NCBI GenBank assembly: GCA_009741485.1
Contig: CM019216.1
Span: 27,607,741-27,671,740, forward strand
Direction of reading: 5' to 3'
Length of the DNA stretch: 64,000 bases
DNA from: Malurus cyaneus samueli
Lineage: Eukaryota > Chordata > Aves > Passeriformes > Maluridae
Shown piece after piece: positions 12,850-28,190 of the stretch. Made by a program: the position numbers and the translations under genes. Positions within the stretch are counted from its first letter, which is position 1. Each line of letters opens with the position of its first letter. Below the pieces are notes generated by a model. It saw only the letters and a list, made by a program, of their open reading frames with translations, searched no databases and was not told where the DNA came from.

Positions 12850-15800
12850 AACTGTGATCTGGTTAACCCACACAAATTGTTTGCTTGTGCTGTAGCTTGT
12901 ATACAGAGGTTTGTTGACCATACAATTAGGAATGTTTTAGGGTAAGAGGGAGATGAGTTAAGCTTTGTTAAAGTTTAAGCTCAGATCCTAGGCCCAATTA
13001 AGGTTTTTAAGATCACGGAATTTGCAACTAGATCTTGTCAAAAATCTGACAAGCAAATCACTTAAGGTGCTTCTTTACACAGTTATGATAAAGCATAATG
13101 AGCAGCTTTAGGAATGCAGGTACAATTAAAATTTCATATGCACTTCTGTAGAGAGTTAGTATTAAAGAAAAATAAAATGGGTAACTTTAATATTAAATAT
13201 AATAATTTCTTTTAATGAAGATGTCATCTCTCAGATTTTGTGAATCCTTTAATATGTTCAGGTCTGCATTGTAGTCTGCAGAAAGCATTGGCGTCTCCAT
13301 CTGTCAGTTTATTCCCTGATAGTGCAATTATGACAAGTGTTATGTGTTCACAGACTATGATTGCAGACATTTTTCTAATTCAGTTTTCACTTCAAGATTT
13401 TTTCATTTTACTTAATAAAGCAAGATACAAAAATATATATGGATGCACACTTGAAGGGGGGAAAAAAAGCCCCTCCCTGATACAAATACAAGTTTTCTTG
13501 AATTATAAAGCAGGTTTGGAATGAGTTAGTGCAGAATTAAATTTTGTTATGACAATTTATGAAGCTGCAGTAAGCTATTGTTACTGATGTGGTATGAGGT
13601 TTAAGTTTATGGATGACAATATAAACATTAAAATTGTTGATTACTCAAATTTTTACAGGGGTGTCCAGCCAAGTTAAATGTTTTATTGTGGTCCTTATAA
13701 CAATATACTTCAATTATAAAGGCTAAAAATATTGCTGTGGTTTGGAAACCTTAACTTTCTAGAGCCCAAAGATCTACTTTTGGTTTGGGAGAGAGAGGGT
13801 TTTCCTTTATATGGATGTGTGAACCTTGTTATGTGGCTGGAAATACTTTGTTGAGGGGAGGGACAACAGAGCATAGTTACAGCTGAGGTTATCCTACTAC
13901 TTGAAATAAAAAAACAATTCTAATGACTGATTAGATTTACATTTGAAAAGTCATTAGATTACCAGTTAATGATTAGGCAAATAAGAAAAAGTATTTTGAT
14001 TTTCCATGGTTGTACTACAAAATGTGGAATTTGGTAAATATATCTGTATTAGATAATAGTGCTGTTGTAACAGCTGCAAAATGTTTGAAGCACTGCAGCA
14101 TATTTTGTTTCATTATTAATGTGGCAGCATTGACTGCTCAAATGGAACTTATCTGTGTGTCATCTTTTTAATTTAAGACATTCTTCAAGCTTGGGCTTTT
14201 CAAGGATCATTCATTCAAATAAACTGGTTTTAGACTGTAAACTTCACATATTTTAAAATTGTAGTGGCTTTCTTTAATCCAAAGGAAGGAGACCTTTATC
14301 AAATATTTGCTTCTGTTGGAAGATGTTGTGAGATAAAAAACTTAAAATTATTGTTATATATTTAAAAATTCATTGCTGTTTTTGTGGTGTGGTTCTGCTT
14401 TAGGGAGCTGATAATCATTAGTATTTCAGTAATAATGATACACTTCACATCCAGGTAGAGGCTGTCTATATGATCTTTTAAATATCCTCAATCAGCAGGG
14501 GAGCATAGGAATTTTGACCATAGTATTGTGTTTTCAGCAATGATATCAAGCAGTAGATGGTTATTTTTCCCAGTTCCTGGAGGAGGAAACAGAGTATGAG
14601 AAGTCTGCACATTTCATATGTAAAGTCAGTGGCTGCCTTTACTATAGGCATGGTTTATCTTCAGTCTAGACATTCCAGACTTGGGAAGTTAATGAATTAA
14701 AAATATGTGAGCAAGCAGCTGGCAATTCAACCATAGTTCTAAGATTTCTTTTAGGTTAAGGTAATTCTGGCAGTGTTGTAGCCATCCTATAGGAGAATCA
14801 GTAAAGATGGAAAAAATTCATGGTCTTAAACTGGTAAAAAGATGAATGTAGAGAAAACTTCAGATCTATTCACAGGTTTTGTACTCCTACAAGTCTTAAG
14901 TTCCTACTGACTTTGTTTTTATCTTTTGTTGAGATTAAATTTCTTAGCTCTTAAAACAATAATATCCATTCTAAAATGTTCACCTTAAATTCTCGTGTTC
15001 TTACCTCTGCTTCATTGAGCTGACTAATTTGTTCCTACATCCACTTAACAGCCTTTCTCTTGTCACTAACTAGATCTTTTCACTAACTGATCCTTAGCCT
15101 TTAGCAAACTAAATATGTAGCATTATTTCTGTTGTATTTTCTAATATTACTAAAAGCTTGTAGCATTGATTCAGTAAATTTACGATCACAACATTGCATT
15201 AATGTATCGCATAATTATGGCGTAAAACATACTTGGTTGATTATCATGCTTTGATAAGTAAAAAGAACAGAAAATAATCTTTTAAATGCTTTGATAAAAG
15301 TGAGTTTTATTACTGAAATAGCTTATCAGTAAAGAGTCATCATGGGCTTAAAGTGGGTTTCAGGGAAAACATTTTTTTGAGTGTTTGCATTGAAGACTTC
15401 AGATGTGTAAGATTTCCTCAAGATCACAGAGACCTACTGCAGAATAGTGGGTAGCAAGGATACTTGTTTTACTCTATTTTTCTGAGCTGTTCACTTTCTC
15501 TGATTACTGGGTAATTTGTAATATAACAAGGTCTTACTATGTCAGCTACCAATTGAGTCTAGTCCAGTGATTAGCATTTTATTGGAAGCAGCCAACAACG
15601 AGATGTTCCACATCAGAGCTGCAGAACTCTTAATCAAGTAAGTGACATTGCCAAGCTACTGGCAGCTGTAATGGTTTTTTCAGTCTGAGTGAATAAAGTT
15701 AAGAAACTTGCATAACTTACCCATGGTCTTTTCTCCCTCTCTCCCTATGCTTTCTCCACAACTGCTTATCTCAAGTTTCCTTAGTGCTTTTGCTTAATAT

Positions 15801-18800
15801 AATTTTATCCTTACAATTACTTTGGAGAAACAGGGAAAAAAAAATCCAAGAAAACTGCTGTAACAATTATTATGTAGTTTTTCATGACATGAAAACTGAG
15901 TCCAGATTATGTGAAACTGACATGTCCACTCAAAGGCCAGCTTGTTTGCAAGCCATAGAAGTGCAAATTTTAGCAATATACAAATGTGTTGAATTACAGG
16001 AATAAATTATCAAACTGAGCAAGTTATGTGCTTCTTAATGTTTTCTATGGGTCAAGAGCAGGGTAATAGAATAAGTCAGACCGTTGTGTAATGAAAACTA
16101 ATTTTGCATGTTCTGTACAGGCAATTAAGATTAAGCGATTTTAATTTGACTAAAAATTAAATCTCATGTTATAGGAGCACATTTTATTAGTGGGGAGGGG
16201 AAGAAAGTCTATAGTTTGACCACCAATCTTACATGTTTCATTGGTAGTTACGTAGGAAAATCTTTAATTTGTGGGTAGGAAAAAACAGCTAGACTTTTGC
16301 TAGCAATTTTTTAAACTTCATCATCCTGCCTGCCCTTTCATCAGCTGCTGAGAAGCTTTCCCTTCTTATTAATTGCTCTTTTGCACAGCTGAAGGTAGTG
16401 AAATTTCCCAAATCAGCCATTATTTCTTTTTTTCCTCCTTTCTTTTCTGCTTAAGAATGAGCTCTCTGTTCAGGAGCAGAGTAAAGCTTTGAACATTTTT
16501 ATGTCTAGCATGTTTACTCGGTACAATTTTTGTTCATCTTTGGGTAATTGAATGTGTTCAATTTAGAATTATTTGGTGATTTAAAAAAGACTACATAGCC
16601 TAAGTATTCCACTTGTGCGTGAGTTCTCAAACCTCATAGTAGTTTTCTGAAATAAAATTTAATATGTGTAGATAGTTTAAGAAAAGTTTCCTCTTACAGC
16701 ACAGAGGAGCACTTCAGATAAGCTCCATGCTACTTCTTCGTGCAGCAGGTTGGAGGGGCTCTGTGTGCACCCCATCCACCTTGTGCCTATTTTCCACTGA
16801 AAGGATGCATAGAAAGGTAGGAGGTGGGGTGCATTTAGATCATTTGGGCTGAGCCATCAGGCAAATGGCTGAAACACAGGCAGTGTGTGAAATGGGGAGA
16901 TTGTGTGCCCCAAGGATAAACCAGAGCTGCAGAGAATGAACTGACAAATATTGTTCACAAGCAATAAAACAGTGTAAGGAATTTCATTTAGTAAAGGCAT
17001 TTGCTTTGCACTTTTTAGAACAGACTAGTTGGACTGAGCTGTATGAATGACTTTTTGAATTTCAGAGCAACTAGGACTGTTCAGTTTTTTTCAGGACATA
17101 CCTATTTATATACTTCTGCAATACAAATTCAAACAAAAAAGCATCATAGGGTATTATGTTATGAGACTGTGGAGTGCTCCCAGAGCAAAGAAGGAGAAAA
17201 TTGGTATGCCTCAATGTTCAGATTTTTGTACAGTTTGAGTTTTTATGTAGTCTAATTTTTAAATTAAGAAAAATGTGATGTGCAACAGTGCTAACAACCC
17301 AGAATTAAATCAGAAGTTTAATCATTCCATTTCTGAATGGAAAACTGTCCATGGAAAACTTAGTAAGTATTTCTAATACCCAAAATTAGAAAGTTCAGTT
17401 AAGTCCATGACATTGAATGCTTTGGAAGTGTTTGGGTTCAGCGCTGTGTAGCTTTCTCCTCTGTTTAGTTTAGATGATTAATTTCAGGAAAATATTGTGA
17501 TGTTTTCACTGTGAAGTACTGTGTGTTGAGGTCCATAGTAACTGTGAAACCTTATCTAAGTTATTGAAGTAAACCCTTTTAAGACAAGATTGTGTTGTAC
17601 TGGGACAGTAAAGTTAAATGGTTAGGATGTAAAGAACAAGCTGCTATTTTTTTCAGTAAGTACTTTGCATTTGCAAACTAATATTGACAGTCAAAGTTAA
17701 AACTTTTTTTCATTCTGCTGAACATATCAGGATGATGAATGGTTCAGAAAGATTGCAGCAGTTACACTTGATTAACTGAGGTTCAGTATGACACTGTGAG
17801 TTAGTTTATTGTATTGCATTTTGTGTCTGAAACTGGCTCTTGTTTCTGTATAAAGTTATTTCAAGTGACAGGAATGGGTCAGTTGGAGGTTATTTTTTTC
17901 AATGGTGCTATATCAAATGCTGTTTTTCTTCCCCAAAGTGAAGATTAAATTGGCAAATTGAACTTGGCAGTAACAGTGAGCTGCTGCCTCTCAGTCAGCT
18001 GGTACCAGCCAGCACCAGATGGCCTATATTAGAGAGGTACAGACATCAGTTTATTTGTATTTAAAAGGTACTGGAGAACCTCTGAAATAAAAGCGGGGGC
18101 AAGTCATACTAGCAGCATTTCCTCTTCATATAGGAAAAACAATGTGGCAAATATTCATTTAAACAAATAGAAAGAACTTTAAGTAGCTTGTTAGGATGGT
18201 GTGTTTTTTTTCCCTCCAAAGACAGCTAAAAATTCCACAGAAGTCAACCTGCCTGGACGACTTAGGCAAAAGGAACTATCAGTCCTCCTTAGTTCTCTGG
18301 GATGTCATTTACTTACCCAAAGTATTACAAGTTATCATCCTCATGATTTTGTACATGGCAAAATGAGTTGGAGGAAATAGTGCTCTAGTGTTCTACACTT
18401 CTTTAAAGCCAAGCAGCACTTTTAAGAATGCTTGGAAGAAATGAAAGTCTGCAGAATGGTGTCCACCTAAACAGCAGTTCAGTGAAAGTGGTATGCTTAG
18501 GTGTTTACTTTCAGCTTGTAGGAATAAGTGGATTCCAAAATACTGACCTGAATAATCATTTAAATACAGAATCCCCTTATAAATATTCTAAATGTTTTCT
18601 TCATTTTGATACTCTGTTGTTGATACATTTGCTAAATCACTTGAACAGTCATTAATAACATTTCCCTAGACGTCTAAGCAATATTTGCCTTTCTGACTGA
18701 TTTCTTTTTTCAATATTTTTTTCCTTTTGATTTTTATATAAAATGCAATACTACTTTAAATTGTAATAAATAAGCAGTCATGTTTATCACAGGAGCAGAA

Positions 18801-21800
18801 AAATAGAAACCTCTTTTGCTCTCTGGTTGAATATATAATCTTATTTATACTTTTAGTCCTTATTTTCATAAATTCAGACTAAGTAGATAAGAATTAAAGC
18901 TCAGGATTTAGGAGTATTTGATAAGACATAGAGCAGCCTGTGTCCCTGCCTCCTACCCCCACAAAGAGTGAAGGGTTTTAAGGCTTCTTGTTCACTCAAG
19001 TCTGCATTTTATGGACTATGGACCTGTCCCAGCCTGGTTTTACATTTCTAATCATACCTTCTCAGTCTTACAGAAGAGATCAGATTATTTTGGGTTCTTT
19101 GGTTGTTTTTAATGCTAATCTGGAGAAAGGCAAATCAAATTAGATTCTTCCTGAAACTGTGCTTGCTATTCATTCCTTTTGCAGGTAACAAAGGACTTCT
19201 TCTGTTGGAGGATTGTCTTGAAAAATAGTCTTACTTAATGAAATTAATCTGTCGTGGCTCTTATTACGTGTTTGAAGTTGTGGACAAAGAAATTAAGAAA
19301 TAGATATTGCAGGTAGAAGCAATGAAAGAAACCCCTTTTTGTCAGAAAAAAAATAAAAAGTGTTTATTTTTTTATTGTTGGAAAAGGAATCAGCATTTAG
19401 GAAGGGCATCACTGGTTTTTTTTTCTTCAGGCCGAGGTGTATTTGCTGTATCAGCTTGATCCTCTCTACTCTGGTCTGCAGCAGAACAGTATTTTAATGC
19501 AATTTTTTTTAAATTCTATACAAGTAGAATCTAAAAACAATGAGAACAAGCTTGAGTAGGGGCTGTTTTGGTTAAATTTGCCTTTATTTAACTTGCCAGA
19601 CTGTTTTTAACTGAAAGCTGTTTTAAGTTTACTTAGTTTTAATTGATCTTCAGTTACACTTTTGTCCATGCAGGTTCAAAACATAATACTGCTTTGGGTT
19701 TCAGTTAATAATACGTATTAACAGATGGCAGTTTCAGCTTGTGATAAGCTTTGTCTTTTTTCCTGGTGACTTTGAGACAATCAAGACAACACTACATATG
19801 TTTATTTGTATATTGAACGAAGTAGAGTGGACACATTTAAAGAAGCATGAAATGAATCAGCCTTATTCATGGGTGGATGCTGTCTTTAGAAAAAAGACAT
19901 TCTGAGACATTTGAAACCACAGAAGCATGCATGATTGAAACTGTAAATATACAAGCTTATCTATGAAGTTTTATAAAAATTACAGTACTAGTTAAGAGAT
20001 TGTGTACAATCAATCAAATGTGCAGGAACAAAATGCATGATGCTTTTACTGGTGGTACTGATACATGGAACTGAATGTAAAGAAGGATAAGGATTGGATA
20101 AGATGAAGCTGATAAGAAAAAAAAAGATTTCATTTTAAATAATGTCACTCAAAATAATAATCTTATCTTGTTTTGAATAATAGACTTCCTTTGTTTTCCT
20201 AAAATAATGCAAGTACTGGAGCATGGGCAAAGCAATCAAGTGTCTTTGTGTATTTTGTTTCATTTTACCACGCTTAAGATAGAACATGCCTAATCTCAGT
20301 CCTGTGTGTGACCATCAAGATAAGGCAATGAGGTAGTGGGAAACCCTGTCAGTTGTGCAAATCTCACTGAAGAATAACAATTTTTCATAAAATATTATTT
20401 TCGATGTCACTGGCAATATTAAATGTCTAACATTAGCTTAAGCTTTAATGGTTTAAAATAATAATAATAAGTTTCAGCAATCGTCCAATGTCATGCAACT
20501 TTGTTTGTCTTCCAGATCATATTTGTAGTTGACATAGGTATTGATTGTTGTGTGCCTTTTTGCTAAAATGAATATTTCTTTGGACTGTTGATTTTATTGT
20601 GTTTCAGTAGTCGCTTTTAGCACTACACCAGTTACATGGAGCACTTCATGACTGGCATTCATAGCATTGCTTAATTATGTCTTCTCAAAATTAACTTAAA
20701 AGTAGTGAAAAAATGGCACTGTAGTTCTGGTAGAGATAAAAAGAAGAGAAGAGAGAAGCAGGGTCTTTCAACACAATTTAAAGGAAATGAAGAAGTTTCT
20801 CTAGATAATTTTGTCAGAGAAGTATGATGCAAAATTAAGCTGCCACTTGCTTGGTTGTTCAAATAGCTGGCAACTCTTTAATGCTAAATTCCTTACATAC
20901 ATCAGTCAGAAATGTTAACGCATCTGCAATAAATTGCCTCTTGGTTCTGTTGAAAAGAGAATTGCTATTGGATGAGCTTGTGTTTCAGTTTTACTTGAAA
21001 TTTTCCTTTTATGAAATTGGCACCTGCAGCTAGAAGAAAATGGGGCAGTTCTGAGGTTGTTCCCCGGGCACACCACTGTACTGTTGCAAAATAAATTTGT
21101 CCTGCCTCTCTGCTCAGCCAGTATTGTATCTCAACTTATTGTATCTCAAGAATATTGTGCTTCATATCAGAGTAGGGTACTGCAGGCTTGTCTGCTAGGC
21201 AGAAAGTGTATTTTACACTGTGTAGTAACATGGGTAACTTCTGCTCAAGAGAAGGTGTGGATTTTTTGTCTTACCTACTTAACCCTCAGTTTACACTGTG
21301 AGTAGATGTCAAGGTATCTTTTTCCTTGGTTTAAATGTGTATTATTTTAGTGGTGTAAGTAAAACAGTAAAAAAATAGATGTTGAAATGGTTGAATGAAC
21401 AAACAAATGAGAGACCTTGTAACATGACTTTGAAGGGCTAATTTTAAAACTCTGGAATTTTTAAAGCTGAGAATATGAAAAGCTTTAGCAACCCTTACAT
21501 TTTGTAAGGATGATTTAAATATTCAGTTTCAGAAAATGCAGAAATTTCATATAAGTTCACATTATTTAAACTGGAGGATTAGAATTAGAAAGAAGCTTGA
21601 CTCACTTCCAGTTGAGATGAAGGCTGCAGTGCATCTTGATAGTTGATGTTAAGGATTAGGATGATATGGAAGATGAAGACAAATAAAATGGAGCTTGTCC
21701 AAGTAAGGAGAAACCCATTTTGGTATAGTATATGATAGGTTAAAATTACTTAGCTTTTAAAGTAATTGTTTCATAGTGATTAACTTTGAAATGAGAACAA

Positions 21801-24800
21801 AATTGAGGAAAAAATACCATGACTAGCAGAAGAAACTAATACAGCTAATGTTGCATAAGTGTTTATTAGACACTAATCTCACTAAGTTCTGCATTTGTGA
21901 AACAGAATTATCTATTTGTATGCGAGGATGATAAAGTACTCGTCAGCTGTCTCCTATCTTCTCTAGTAGTTAAAGAAAGCTACAAGCTGATATAGAAGTA
22001 AGGAAAAATAAAATATGGAACTATTTCAGTCTGATTAGGTGCCACTGGGAGGATTGAATTTCCATGGAGCTAATTGAGAGGCTTTTTCAAATGTATCTCT
22101 AGAGACATAGTATGCTTAGACTTCATAAAGTGTTAGTGTTGTACTATTTGTGATAGTGATAGAAACGATGCCAGTACACAGTATGAGGAATACACTCTGA
22201 GAAAAATGTTCTGACTCAGAGGTTGTTTATATGAAACACTACTCACTGTGATACTGTAAGACTGACTAAAACATGAAGACTGTAAGAATCAGATGAACAT
22301 GGGAGGTGAAGTGGAGTAATCTTATCAGTAAAAACAGAGCCAGGGATCTGCTTCTAGTCCATCAAAGGAAAGGGTCAGGTGGGTCAAGGAAAGAGATTCT
22401 CTCCAGGAATCCCAGGCAAGTAAGGGGTGATTGCATAATAGGCTATAGGACTTGTTGTGGGATGCTGAGAGAAAAGAATTTGGGGATGGGACAGAAAATA
22501 TTGTATGCAGCTTATTATGGGATGGTTAGGTGACAGAGGCCTAAACAGAGGAATAGAAAAATCAAGGTGGATTGGGATGTGGATAAAAAGGGACAGTCAC
22601 ATACATAACAGTTGTTGGGCAGGTTGCTGGGCAGTAGGATTGTCTGAGCCTTCAGTTGATCTCTGCAGGCTATTCTGTATTCTTGCCAAATGCTATTTGC
22701 AACTATTGAGCGTGAGTGCATTGTCTCTTCTGTACTTGTGTGTGAACACCTGCAAACTTCAAGTTCAGCTACCAACAAGTGGAATAAGAGGCTGGTGCTG
22801 GCCACTGGAAAGAGGCTGCAGGTCTGAGGAATCTGAGGGTCAGCACCTCCAGAGACCAGCATCTAGAAACCAACTATTTGCAAAGGCAGCATGTCTAACG
22901 GAGCCAAACATACTGTGCTCCCACTTGCGCGTTAACAGGCAGCACATTTCATGCTGGACTGACCAGTAAGATAAGGTATGAACTGATTGCTAGCTAAGGG
23001 TCTTGATATTGAAAGAAGTTTCATGTAAAAAGCATTTTTCAGAAAAAAAGGAAACACTTTTATTTAGAAAAATACTGAAAAGCAGACCTTCATGGGTAGG
23101 GGTGGAAAGCATTTCTTTGTTTCTTTACTTATGAGCTGAATTGCCATGCCTGAAATACCTCATTCTTGTCTGGAAATATGTGAAGAAGGAATTACAAACA
23201 AATGCCCTTTAGTTCTGATTGGCTACACTGATGTTGTATTATGTGCTACTTTAAAGGTTCTTGGAAGGAAAGTTGCAGAAGAAAATAGTTTAACGAGGAA
23301 CTGGAACTAATATAGCTGCTTTATTGTAATCTTGCCAAGGCTAATGAGCGTAATATAAATTGAGGAGAAATATGTTAGCTCTATTCATATAGCCATAATT
23401 TGTGATTCGAAAACTGAAGGTGTATTTAAAATAGCTAACAAAAATACAAACCATGTTTATTGCATTTCACAGCTTGCAAACTGAGATGCATTAAAGTGCT
23501 TTAACCCTAACACGATTTCTAGGTCTCATAGCAGGACACTGGATTAGCTTTAAGATGGATCTGTCTAGATTTTTCTGCTTCATAGTGATTTCTTCTAAAA
23601 GATGTAAACTCCAGGTTTTATTAGATTAAAAGCAGAATTCTTCCGTTTTATCTAAATCAAGTTTCATGACAAGATAACACAAAATAGGAAAAGTGTTGAT
23701 AAACAGCTTTTTCTCTGGCTTTTGTGTCCTTGTAAATACGTCCTTGCTTCTGGGCTCAAATGCAGTAATTTTGAAGATTTAGAGCTGCAGTAAACTCTGG
23801 TTCAAGTCTTTGCCCCCAAAATCTCTGGAAAATTTGAATACCTCTGCACTCAGACCATATGCCTCTCCTGTTCTGCAGTGTCACCATCCCTAGCTTAGCT
23901 TCAAGTTGCTACTACTTGTTTTGACCATTGCCTAGCAATCATTTTGCAATCATTTGGTGCTTTTTTCAAGCATCAAACTTAGGAGAAAGTTTTTTCAGAC
24001 CCTATGCTGAACTTTTCAGCTTTTAAGAACCTAATATATTTGAATCTGAATGCATAGAACTAGTGTTTCAAAGGTGGTTGTTATTTTAAAGATTTAATAC
24101 ATGAATGTAAGAATAAGGATTTACCTCTTATACTGTGTTGTAGTCTCAGCACTAAGTATAAAAAGAAAGCCAACTTCATTTTAGGAAATTCTACATGATT
24201 CATATGTAGTTTTGAGCAAAGTGAAAGAGCCTCTGAGATTGTCTGATGCGTTACAAAGGAGTTAAACCAATTCAGCTGAGTACAAGACATGAGAGGTTTT
24301 AAGTCTTCTTGGAATACATTGACTAAAGTAAATGAGATCTGAGCTAACATTTCAAATTTAGTTAAAATACAATGTTTGTATTACTTGGTCAATAAGTAAG
24401 AACAAAGGAATAGTCTTAATCCATTTTCACAGAAATGATTAGTGTATTAGCCTAGACCCAGATAAAATCATATTAATGGAATAAGATTATGGTGCAGGGT
24501 CTGTTAGTTCTGCCATGAAGTTTTCAATTCAAATGACTAAAGGTATAATACATTTTACATAATCTTGCTCAAGTACCTTGCTCTAACTGTGAAAATCTAA
24601 CAAAATCCATATACCCAGGTTTTTAAAGTGAAAATACAGATCAAGGTCCACTTTAAAAAGTTGGGGTTTTTTTGTGTATGTGTTTTGACTGGAGATCCTT
24701 CTTGTGTATAAAATCATATTTAGCAACAACAAAACACAATTTGGTTTTGTTGGTTTGCTTAGTATGACTGCCTTAAATAGGCTTACCCCAATGAGTGTGA

Positions 24801-27800
24801 GTTGTTCAGTGTCCGTGAGTGATTCACTGAAGTAATCACAATAGGCTCTCAAATAATACATTTCCATTTTCCCCTTGGCTTGGCTCTTTGGTTGAAGGTA
24901 ATTCTATCTGGATAAATAAGAATGGTGACTTTTTTGTTGTTGTTGACATACAGGTTTTTCCCTTGATTAGAAATGTATCAGTGTTTGATTGCCGAGCCGC
25001 TGTAGTCTATACAACTTCATGATGAAGCACAACTTCAAACTTGTGTTTCAATATAGTACATCAGTTTTCTGGGTTTTTTTGCTATTTAGGCAAAATAGGA
25101 GTTCCTGACTTGCTGAAAGTATCCTGAGTTCCGCAGAGTTAGTCTGATTCTAAGTTTCTTCATCTTTAGTTGCAAGTCTGAAAACAGAATGCTGATGTCT
25201 TGTAGGAGGACAAACAATAACACAATTAATCTTTAATGCTATTTAAATATTATGAAAATATTAGTTTTTAGTTACTTGCATGTCAGGTATGAAAGCTATA
25301 AATACATTCTTTAAAAATTCTAGGATGCCTACATGAGTAATGCTGTAAATGGATACAGACTAAACTTTGTATAGCATAAGTGTTAGGAAAAATCATATCT
25401 GCAAGCCTATTGCAAGCTCATAGTGAATTACTAACATTATTTTCTCTTATGGCAATTCTCAAATGTTTATGCTCTCTTGCAAGTTTTATTCAAGCAGGTA
25501 ATGAAGAGGGAAGGAATCCAATTGCTTTATGCACAAGGCATACAATTCCTATGAAATAAGAGCAAAGGAAAGCTTTTGTTCAGAAACCGTAAAGGCGTAT
25601 ATGAGCTCTGGTGAGGAAACGGGAAATTGCTTTTAAGTAAGTTAGAAGTGCTTTCCACAAAATTATTTGATGGATCTTCAGCTTTCATAAGGCTTCTTAT
25701 AGTTAAGGTAGGGAATATAAGTTAGAAATGCATTGATAATCAGATGTGTTTTAAACAGGCTGAGTTCTAGATTCATATGAATTTTTCATTGAAGTGTAAA
25801 ATTGAGGAAAATGTGCAGAGAAGTATTTTTCGTATTTAATATTAAAATATGAAAGAAAAATGGAGCAGATAAGTGGACTGTACAGCTGATGAATCAGACT
25901 ATTGACAGTGACTGATACCTTGCTTCAGAGTAGGAGAAATTTTTAGATTACTAACTTATGACTGCTGTGACTGTAGTGTTTTTCTGCTTCAGAGCTATTA
26001 GTCATGTGGCTTATGTTCTGCACTATGTATGCTACCTCTTTAAATGCTCTCACACAATGTAAATGAGAATAAAGTTAATGATAATCCTAAATGCTGGTGT
26101 TTAAATCTGCAAAATTATTTATGTTATCATCTTGTAATAGTGCATTTGACAAAAATCTGCTTGTTTTTAAAGTATTTGGGGTGTTTTACATTTCTATGCG
26201 GTGTCATATCTTTCAGAAATGTTAAACCCTTAAAATCTGAATATATGATGATAATTCACATCAGATTACAGAAGCAAGAAATGGAAATTTGAATCTCCCA
26301 TTTATAAAGAAAAATAACCCACAGTATTTTCACTGTGTACTGGCACTTTTGAACCAGGCCTTACGAAAAAGTTTGTTTCATGATTGTCAATTCCACTGCA
26401 AAATGCCCTCAGCTACCTATCAGAGGAGAGTATTCTGGGGAACAGGGATGTGCAGAAGAGTAATCCATAAATTTAAATTGACTGTAGACCCTGGAATGTA
26501 TGATCCTATTAAACAGTGTTCTGGAAGAATATCAGTGTCCTTACTCATTTAACAAAATTTGATTATTTTCCTATTTTACTACAATAGTAATTAAAAAAGG
26601 CAATGAGTTTGACTGCAGAGCAATATATTTGTCACTAGATCTCAATATTCTTATTGTGTTATCATTCAAAGTGTAACACATATCAGAAGACCTCACGTAT
26701 TCTGTCAGCCAAGCAAGCTGGTACAAAGCTTTCTATCTTTCCAGCTTTTCCCTCTTTTCTTTCCCTGCCCATGTTGTGCTCCTAATGGCCAGATGTGTTT
26801 GGACAAGGGAAGGGAAAGGACAAGCTTGTTTTGCAGAAAGGGAGCATCGGTGACAGCAGTTATAGACCAGATAGCATCCTGTTAGGTATGTGAATTTAAT
26901 GAGTGTTTGACCGTCAGTTATGGTGGTACTGTCCCTCCTTTCTGTCTTGCCTATGTGTAACATTCTCCCCTATGGGCAACATCCTATGTGCTGTACTATA
27001 ATCTTTGTACAGAGAAGAAAGAGGATTGACTTGGCAATGCTTTTACTCCTTTTTTTCTGAGGCCAAATGAATCACTCATTTAATGGTTATCTCCAAAAAT
27101 AGCTGGCTAAAGAAAATTCGGTGAAATACCCCACTGACATACTGGGCTTCCTATAATATGTGACTTATGCTTCAGATGTTACTTTAAGTTCTTCACAGTC
27201 CCCTCTCCTGCAGACTTGCAATCCCAGTTTCTGTGAGAAAGCATTGCTGCCAATTCCAGGGACTTTAAGGAGTTTACCTCTGGATGAGTCAACAGCAAAG
27301 CTGTAATACTCAGATTCAGAGCTTCGAGGCTTGTGTATGCTGAACTTCAGTGGGAAAACTGAATCTGGGAATTCACTGTCGTTTGCAGGATGAATTTTGT
27401 GTATGGGTTGATTCACTTGACTGATATGCTCCTTGCATCTGTTTGACAAAGTCTGTAGAATGCCAGAGAAAGGGAAGAGAAGGTGGTTGTGAAGAAAATA
27501 TACCAACAGGGAAATACTGCTGACTCTTACGTGTGTATGTATGTCTGTGTATGTGTGTGTAGTCCTTGAGCGTACTTAACAAGGTGCTTAGAGGTTGTCT
27601 TGCTTAAATTAGCAAAACAAGAAATACAATTGTGCAAAGCTGGCAACACTAAAATGATAGTTATCAAAGTATCACTACTCAGCAACAGCTAAAACACCAC
27701 TGTGCTATCAACAGTGTTGTAGCCACAAATCCATGGTATAGCACCTTATCGACTGCTGTGAATAATGTGAACTCCATCCCAGCCAGACCTGTACAGGCAA

Positions 27801-28131
27801 TTGTACCTATCAGTTCCTTTGTCCTTGTCAGAGAAAAAGCTTTATTCACTAATAATTTGCTTTAGAGTAACATACAAGGGAGAAAAAAAGTCTGTAAAAT
27901 CAACTCCAGAACGTAATGTGTGAATAGAGTAGTTAACTCTGTTACTTGCTCATTTTTTTTGTTTCATTTGTCTCAAGGAAAGTATTTCACATAAATTAGA
28001 TTGAACTAGAATGGTATAACTAGTGGTATATTGAGGGCTATACATTGTGAGAGCTCAATAAAGGCTAATATTGATTTCTATGAAATGAAGCTTTGTTTTT
28101 TAAATTGAGACCTAGTAGAGACTAGAGACCC

Positions 28132-28190
28132 TTTTTTTTTTTTGTTTTGGCTGGCCTAACCCGGTGTTCTTACCCTTTTTTTTTTTTTTT
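28132..28190. repeat. Two poly-T runs separated by 32 bp
   Basis: T12 at 28132-28143 and T15 at 28176-28190 flank a short unique segment containing 'ctggcctaacccggtg'. On the - strand these are A tracts. I see no AATAAA within 40 bp before them on that strand, so a retroposed cDNA is not supported. Confidence 0.7.

Noticed and set aside
22306..22969. A cluster of open frames (75 and 154 codons) with slightly higher GC, considered as a gene or retropseudogene.
   Set aside because: The translations resemble no family I know, and no poly(A) tail, splice sites or repeat ends are visible.
28132..28190. Two poly-T runs as the tail of a - strand processed pseudogene.
   Set aside because: No AATAAA precedes either tract on the - strand at the right distance and no coding remnant is visible; simple slippage is enough.
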